Positions 59,577 through 64,000 of a DNA stretch of 64,000 nucleotides are shown piece by piece. A program made the translations under genes and the position numbers. The notes beneath the pieces were generated by a model, which was not told the origin of the DNA, did no database searches, and worked only from the letters and a program-made list of their open reading frames with translations. Each line of letters starts with the position of its first letter. Position 1 is the stretch's first letter. The stretch spans positions 3,224,001 to 3,288,000 of the forward strand of contig NZ_CP099997.1 of NCBI RefSeq assembly GCF_024138145.1, read 5' to 3'. The DNA is from Natronosalvus halobius. Its GTDB lineage: Archaea; Halobacteriota; Halobacteria; Halobacteriales; Natrialbaceae.

Positions 59577-60323
59577 ATGGTCTCGGATCGCGAACTGGTC
59601 GACAAGTGGCGAACGTACGTGTTTCGACCCGCAGCCGACGAGGTCAGAGCGCTCCTGGAGCAGTTTCCCGACCGCCGGTCACTCACCGTCCCGTTCGACC
59701 GCTGCGGGACCGACTACCGCTTTTCGGCGCCGCTGCTCGAGCAACCCGACCGGACTCTCGAGGCCGGACGGGCGGCCCTCGGAGAGTTCGCCGAGGAACT
59801 CGGGGCACGGGAGGGACGGATTTACCCGGACGATCGGGTCTACCTACGGGTGACCGGGGCGCCGACGAGCGTCCGCCACTCGCTGTCGGATCTCGGCACG
59901 GAACACCTCAATCGGCTCGTGACCGTCGAGGGGACCGTCGCCGACGTGGACGCACCCGGTCCGCGGGTCGCCGTTGCCGGCTTCCGCTGTGACCACTGCG
60001 AGGAACTCGTCTCGGTTCGCCAACCGGGACGGTTTCTGCGTCGTCCGGGGCGCTGTCACCACTGCAACGCGAACGGGCCGTTCACGCTGGAACCGGATCG
60101 GGCTACCTGCGTCGACGCCCAGACCATCGCCATCAGCGACGACCACCGGACGCTCGCCGTCGAACTCGAACACGACCTCGTCGACGCTTTCTCGATCGGC
60201 GAGGAAGTCGAACTCGTCGCCATCCCCAGAGCGCGACTCGACGGCGAGACGACGACCGGCACCCTCGAACTCGAGGCCGTGAGTGCCGACCCCGGAAACG
60301 AAAACCCGGTGCCAGCGCCCTGA
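59577..60323 (+). CDS. Free-standing MCM N-terminal-domain-like protein
   Basis: A 248-residue protein resembling only the N-terminal part of the replicative MCM helicase: a helical domain (about 1-95), then an OB-fold with LGTEHLNRLVTVEGTVADVD, RCDHCEE and GRCHHCNAN (a four-Cys zinc ribbon about 140-165), and the OB continuation FTLEPDRATCVDAQTIAISD. The AAA+ ATPase and winged helix are absent and nothing related follows. It may compete or interact with full-length MCM on DNA, or be an unrelated OB protein. It precedes aIF2-beta by 46 bp. Confidence 0.7.
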   Translation: MVSDRELVDKWRTYVFRPAADEVRALLEQFPDRRSLTVPFDRCGTDYRFSAPLLEQPDRTLEAGRAALGEFAEELGAREGRIYPDDRVYLRVTGAPTSVRHSLSDLGTEHLNRLVTVEGTVADVDAPGPRVAVAGFRCDHCEELVSVRQPGRFLRRPGRCHHCNANGPFTLEPDRATCVDAQTIAISDDHRTLAVELEHDLVDAFSIGEEVELVAIPRARLDGETTTGTLELEAVSADPGNENPVPAP

Positions 60324-60369
60324 ACGCAAGAGCAGAACGGATTTACGTCGCGGGCCACTTGGCTCGACT

Positions 60370-60981
60370 ATGGATTACGAAGCGAGCCTCGAGCGCGCGA
60401 TGGAGAACGTCCCCGACATCGGCGGGGACGACAACCGACTGCAGATTCCCGACGCCCAGACCCAGAAGGACGGTGCCTTCACCCGGTTTACCAACCTCGG
60501 TGAGATCGCGGACGTCCTCTCGCGGGAGACCGACCACTTGCACCGATTCGTCCAGCGCGAACTCGGGACGAACGGGAAACTGGCCGATGGTCGCGGTCGG
60601 TACAACGGTTCGTTCTCCGGCCAGGACTTCGGCGCCGCGATCGATGCCTACGTCGAGGAGTACGTCCGCTGTTCGGAGTGTGGCCTGCCCGACACGCGAC
60701 TCGTCCGCGAGGACCGTACCCCGATGCTCCGGTGTGACGCCTGTGGGGCGTTCCGCCCGGTCACGAAGCGCTCCTCGAGCGCCCAGCAACAGACCCAGCG
60801 CGAGGCCGTCGAGGAAGGCCAGACCTACACGGTCGAGATCACCGGTACGGGTCGCAAGGGCGACGGAGTCGCCGAGAAAGGCGAGTACACGATCTTCGTT
60901 CCTGGCGCGAGCGAGGGCGACGTCGTCGAAATCTACATCAAGAACATCTCGGGCAACCTGGCGTTCGCCCGCCTCGACTGA
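60370..60981 (+). CDS. Translation initiation factor aIF2 subunit beta with TRAM tail
   Basis: A 203-residue aIF2-beta, part of the ternary complex that brings initiator tRNA to the ribosome. The N-terminal region is helical; the core has VLSRETDHLHRFVQRELGT, the zinc ribbon CSECGLPDT...CDACGA (about 100-125) and a C-terminal TRAM domain (GQTYTVEITGTGRKGDGVAE through SEGDVVEIYIKNISGNLAFARL). The TRAM tail is common in haloarchaea. ATG 60370 is used rather than upstream frames. Confidence 0.93.
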   Translation: MDYEASLERAMENVPDIGGDDNRLQIPDAQTQKDGAFTRFTNLGEIADVLSRETDHLHRFVQRELGTNGKLADGRGRYNGSFSGQDFGAAIDAYVEEYVRCSECGLPDTRLVREDRTPMLRCDACGAFRPVTKRSSSAQQQTQREAVEEGQTYTVEITGTGRKGDGVAEKGEYTIFVPGASEGDVVEIYIKNISGNLAFARLD

Positions 60982-61271
60982 CCCTCGAGTTCGCTCGGTT
61001 CGGTTGGATGCTACTCTTTGTAATTGGACACGAGCCTTGAGTCGACAGTACCTGGTGGGAGAACTTGTCAGTCGATACCGATGTGGGACGTGGCGGACCG
61101 GCCTATTTGACGCGAGAACTGCGCGCCGAGACGTCAGTCCACTCGGAAGCGTTGTCGTCGAAGACGGGGACTCGTTCGCAGCGCCTAGTCGGTGTCGCCC
61201 GCTCCTGCTCGAGAGACACGAAGCGGTCGTGAACGTTGAATTACCAGCAAAAACGAGAATCGACTCCCTGT

Positions 61272-63209
61272 TCAGTAGAACCGCCGGTAGGCCACGAACA
61301 GACCACCGACGACGACGACGCCGGCGACGCCTGCTGCGGCGGCAGCGGTCGTCGAAATCGGGAGCAGTGAGTCGTCGTCCTCACCTTCCTCGAGGAACGA
61401 GCGGACCTCGTCTTCATTGATCGAGGGGAACTCGCGATCCCACTCACCCGGCAGGTTGACGGTCGTGTCCTCGCCGACCTGGCGTTGTTCACGAACTTCG
61501 GCCTCGTCGGCGTCCTCGCCGACGAATCCTTCGACGGTGACGTACATCGTCGTCGTCGCGTTCTCGGTCTCGCCGTGGACCGCCGTGACCGTGAGGCCGT
61601 CCTCGGTCTCGAAGGGGACGCCCTCGAGTTCGGTCATGTTGCCGAAGGCGGTGGCCGTCTCGAACTCGGCCTCCTCCTCGGTGATGGACATCGTCGCCCT
61701 GGCCGTCTCGAACTCGGCAGCGCGGAAGTTCTCGATGGCGGCGGTGACTTCCTCGCCGATCATCGGATCCTGTTCTGCCATTTGCTCGTACTCGTCGAGG
61801 ATGCGCTCGAGCAGAGCGTCGTCTTTGGCAGCGTAGTCGTAGACGATGTTGATGTCGCCGTCGACCGTCTCGGCCTCGAAGGAAAGCGAGGTCTCCGCGA
61901 TGAACTGCTCGACATCGCGTTCCTCGAGTTCGTCGACGTAGTCGCCCCAGTTCTCGGCGTCGGCCGAGGAACTGAACTCCATGCTCGTCTCGTTGGGCGC
62001 CTGGGTCATCGAGAGTTCGAACTCGGACGTCTGTACGAGGTCCGCTTCCTTCTGAGCCTCGATCATCTGCCGGGCCTCGTCGAACTGGTCGGCGAGTTCG
62101 TCGTCGACGTCGTCGAGGGACTCGGCGATTTCGATGACGCCCAGGACGACCTGGTCGTAGTTGTGGATCTCGGTATTCCAGTCGATGACGACCGTCGAGC
62201 CGTCCTGCTCGGCGGAGAACTGGAGTTGCTCGATGTGCAACTCGGCGAGGCGGTCGGCGATCGCTCGTGCCTCGGTTTCGTCGAGGTCGAGTTCGGGATC
62301 GTTCTGGAGTTCCATCGCGATCATGTCGGCAACCTGGTCGTTGATGCCGGTGAAGGTAACCGAATACTCGAGGTCGACTGTCGCCGACTCGCCGTTGTCG
62401 TCGTAGCTGTAGGACTCGAGCGTGAGGTCGTAATCCCCGCCGAAGTTCATCGCGACGGACTGGAACTGGCGGTCGAGGGCGGCGCGTGCGTCCTCCTCGG
62501 TGGCCCAGTTGTCCTGCTCGTAGTCGCTGAGCGCTCGCGTTTCGCTCACTGAGAGGTCGTACTGGTCGTCGCTCTGGGTAAGCGTCATGTCGATGGTGAA
62601 GTCACCCTCTCCAGCGGGGGTTCCGCTGTCGACGGTCATCGTCCCCGAGGACTCGAACGTCGTCGCGGTGGTTCTGGTCTGTGCGGAGATGTCGACCGAT
62701 TCCTCCGCTTCGACGTAGTTACTCTCGTTGATTACCATCGCGAGGTTGGCGTTCGCCGCGTAGGTGGTTCGAGACTGTTCGAGGTTGACGTCGGCGCTGA
62801 ACTCGTCGTAGGCGTCGACGTCTCGGAACGTGAGGTCGGCCGAACTCGTGACCGACTCGGGGGACATTCGGAACGACGCGTCCCCGACCATGCCGAGTTC
62901 CTCGCTGACGTTCTCGTCCATCTCGGTGAAGTCGGCGCCGTAGAGGGCGTGCATGAGCCCCGTCTGGGTCTCGATACCGAACGTGCCAGAGACGGCCTCC
63001 GCGTCGGGGTCGTCCGAGGTCTCCTCGTAGACGAGCACGGCGTCGCCGTTCTCGGAGACGTAAACCTCGTCTGCTTCGTCGGGGTTTGCGTCGAATTCTT
63101 CCTGCGTCGACGCGCCTGTAGACTGCGTCGCCGCGATCGCCGTCGCTCCCAGACTCGCAACGAGAAAGAGCGACAGCACTAGTGCACCAATTTGTTTCTT
63201 GCGCATCAT
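61272..63209 (-). CDS. Secreted surface protein with C-terminal membrane anchor
   Basis: A 645-residue exported protein: Sec signal (MMRKKQIGALVLSLFLVASL, cleavage near 30), an acidic beta-rich ectodomain rich in Asp/Glu, then a C-terminal hydrophobic anchor (AAAAAGVAGVVVVGGLFVAY) and RRFY tail. The PGF motif is absent, so it is probably held by the helix alone. A TATA-like CTATTATG at about 63239-63246 supports the start at 63206-63209. Family unknown; relatives are typical haloarchaeal surface proteins. Confidence 0.7.
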   Translation of the reverse strand: MMRKKQIGALVLSLFLVASLGATAIAATQSTGASTQEEFDANPDEADEVYVSENGDAVLVYEETSDDPDAEAVSGTFGIETQTGLMHALYGADFTEMDENVSEELGMVGDASFRMSPESVTSSADLTFRDVDAYDEFSADVNLEQSRTTYAANANLAMVINESNYVEAEESVDISAQTRTTATTFESSGTMTVDSGTPAGEGDFTIDMTLTQSDDQYDLSVSETRALSDYEQDNWATEEDARAALDRQFQSVAMNFGGDYDLTLESYSYDDNGESATVDLEYSVTFTGINDQVADMIAMELQNDPELDLDETEARAIADRLAELHIEQLQFSAEQDGSTVVIDWNTEIHNYDQVVLGVIEIAESLDDVDDELADQFDEARQMIEAQKEADLVQTSEFELSMTQAPNETSMEFSSSADAENWGDYVDELEERDVEQFIAETSLSFEAETVDGDINIVYDYAAKDDALLERILDEYEQMAEQDPMIGEEVTAAIENFRAAEFETARATMSITEEEAEFETATAFGNMTELEGVPFETEDGLTVTAVHGETENATTTMYVTVEGFVGEDADEAEVREQRQVGEDTTVNLPGEWDREFPSINEDEVRSFLEEGEDDDSLLPISTTAAAAAGVAGVVVVGGLFVAYRRFY

Positions 63210-63348
63210 ACCTACTGGTAAGGTGGACACTTCATACGCATAATAGTTTCTGTGTCCGCTTGTTAGCAGATAACAATATTTGCCAGCGAAGACCGACGAT
63301 GATTCGTCGGGCTTTTGGCCGCTGACGCCCCATTCGCGAGTAACACCC

Positions 63349-64000
63349 GTGGCCCGCTATCACATCGAGACCTACGGCTGTACGTCCAATCGCGGCGAGA
63401 GCCGCGAGATCGAGCGGCGCCTCCGTGATGCGGGCCACTATCGCGTCGACGACCCGGAGACGGCCGACGTTGCCATCCTCAACACCTGTACCGTCGTCGA
63501 GAAGACCGAGCGAAACATGCTCGAGCGAGCCACGGAACTGAGCGAGGAGACCGCCGACCTGTTCGTCACCGGCTGTATGGCCCTCGCCCAGGGCGAGGAG
63601 TTCGCCACCCTCGATGCGCAGGTCCTCCACTGGGACGAGGTTCCGACCGCGGTCACCAACGGCGAGTGTCCCACGACGACGCCCGACGCCGAGCCGATCC
63701 TTGACGGCGTTATCGGTATCCTCCCCATCGCGCGCGGCTGTATGTCCGACTGCTCGTACTGCATCACGAAGCACGCGACGGGGAAAATCGAGTCGCCGCC
63801 GATCGAGGAGAACGTCGAGAAGGCGCGCGCGCTCGTCCACGCGGGGGCGAAAGAGATCCGGATCACCGGCCAGGACACCGGCGTCTACGGCTGGGACACC
63901 GGCGAACGCAAACTGCACGAACTCCTCGAGCGAATCTGTGCCATCGACGGAGACTTTCGCGTGCGCGTCGGGATGGCCAACCCGAAGGGTGTCCACGGCA
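63349..64000 (+). CDS. tRNA t6A methylthiotransferase (MtaB/CDKAL1 type), cut by window edge
   Basis: The first 217 codons of a radical-SAM methylthiotransferase that converts t6A37 to ms2t6A37. The N-terminal domain has HIETYGCTSNRGESREI (first Cys), ILNTCTVVEKTERNM (second) and TGCMALAQGEE (third). The radical-SAM CxxxCxxC follows: GCMSDCSYCITKHATG. The C-terminal half is beyond the window. It acts after Kae1-Bud32 (45033) on the same nucleotide. GTG 63349 is the start. Confidence 0.92.
   Translation, partial: MARYHIETYGCTSNRGESREIERRLRDAGHYRVDDPETADVAILNTCTVVEKTERNMLERATELSEETADLFVTGCMALAQGEEFATLDAQVLHWDEVPTAVTNGECPTTTPDAEPILDGVIGILPIARGCMSDCSYCITKHATGKIESPPIEENVEKARALVHAGAKEIRITGQDTGVYGWDTGERKLHELLERICAIDGDFRVRVGMANPKGVHG

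Noticed and set aside
1-64000. tRNA, rRNA and riboswitch genes
   Set aside because: No cloverleaf with a GTTCRA-type T-loop or rRNA segment was recognised by eye; a dedicated search could still find one.

Overview
The window is from a haloarchaeon (class Halobacteria). It is GC-rich, its proteins are acidic, and many genes look leaderless with a TATA/BRE element about 25-30 nt before the start codon. Marker families agree: archaeal S24e and S27ae, aIF2-beta with a TRAM tail, a fused Kae1-Bud32, HalX and HisKA_7TM signalling proteins, Tat signal peptides and PGF-CTERM (archaeosortase) tails. The genus cannot be decided from sequence reading alone.

Layout. (1) 1-3250: AT-rich accessory DNA with a truncated family 2 glycosyltransferase and a small cluster of plasmid/provirus-like genes. 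(2) 3251-25950: a cell-surface block. It holds a WbaP-type sugar-phosphate transferase, a sulfatase-superfamily protein, a Tat-exported PGF-CTERM glycoside-hydrolase-like protein, a 7TM sensor kinase, an 11.7-kb gene for a giant PGF-CTERM beta-helix surface protein, an HxlR-receiver-HalX fusion regulator, a receiver-HATPase protein without the usual phospho-acceptor His, and a sugar-nucleotidyltransferase (aglF-like). (3) 26000-31000: an AT-rich island with an HTH regulator, a membrane protein overlapping an SDR gene, a phosphohexomutase, a decayed tnpB and a broken MarR-like gene. (4) 31000-40700: a pilin-like DUF7289 protein, a three-gene HTH/TumE-like operon, UppP, an intact tnpB element, an SDR, three small membrane or lipid-related genes, a decayed UPF0175/PIN toxin-antitoxin pair, and a second aglF copy. 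(5) 40800-64000: mainly core genes (S24e, S27ae, Kae1-Bud32, moaC, nnr, acylphosphatase, phytoene/squalene synthase, ArgZ/TIGR00300, aIF2-beta, t6A methylthiotransferase). They are interrupted by a VapBC pair and a second, decayed tnpB element, and a free-standing MCM N-terminal-domain protein lies among them.

How it fits together. The glycosyltransferase, WbaP, aglF copies, phosphohexomutase and SDRs could supply sugars for surface glycans, and the giant protein carries repeated N-glycosylation sequons. Kae1-Bud32 and the right-edge methylthiotransferase act one after the other on tRNA position 37. Two of the three toxin-antitoxin-like loci carry visible inactivating changes. Two separate loci have lost internal segments between short repeats, which suggests slipped or microhomology deletion at work here. 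No CRISPR array, rRNA or tRNA was recognised.
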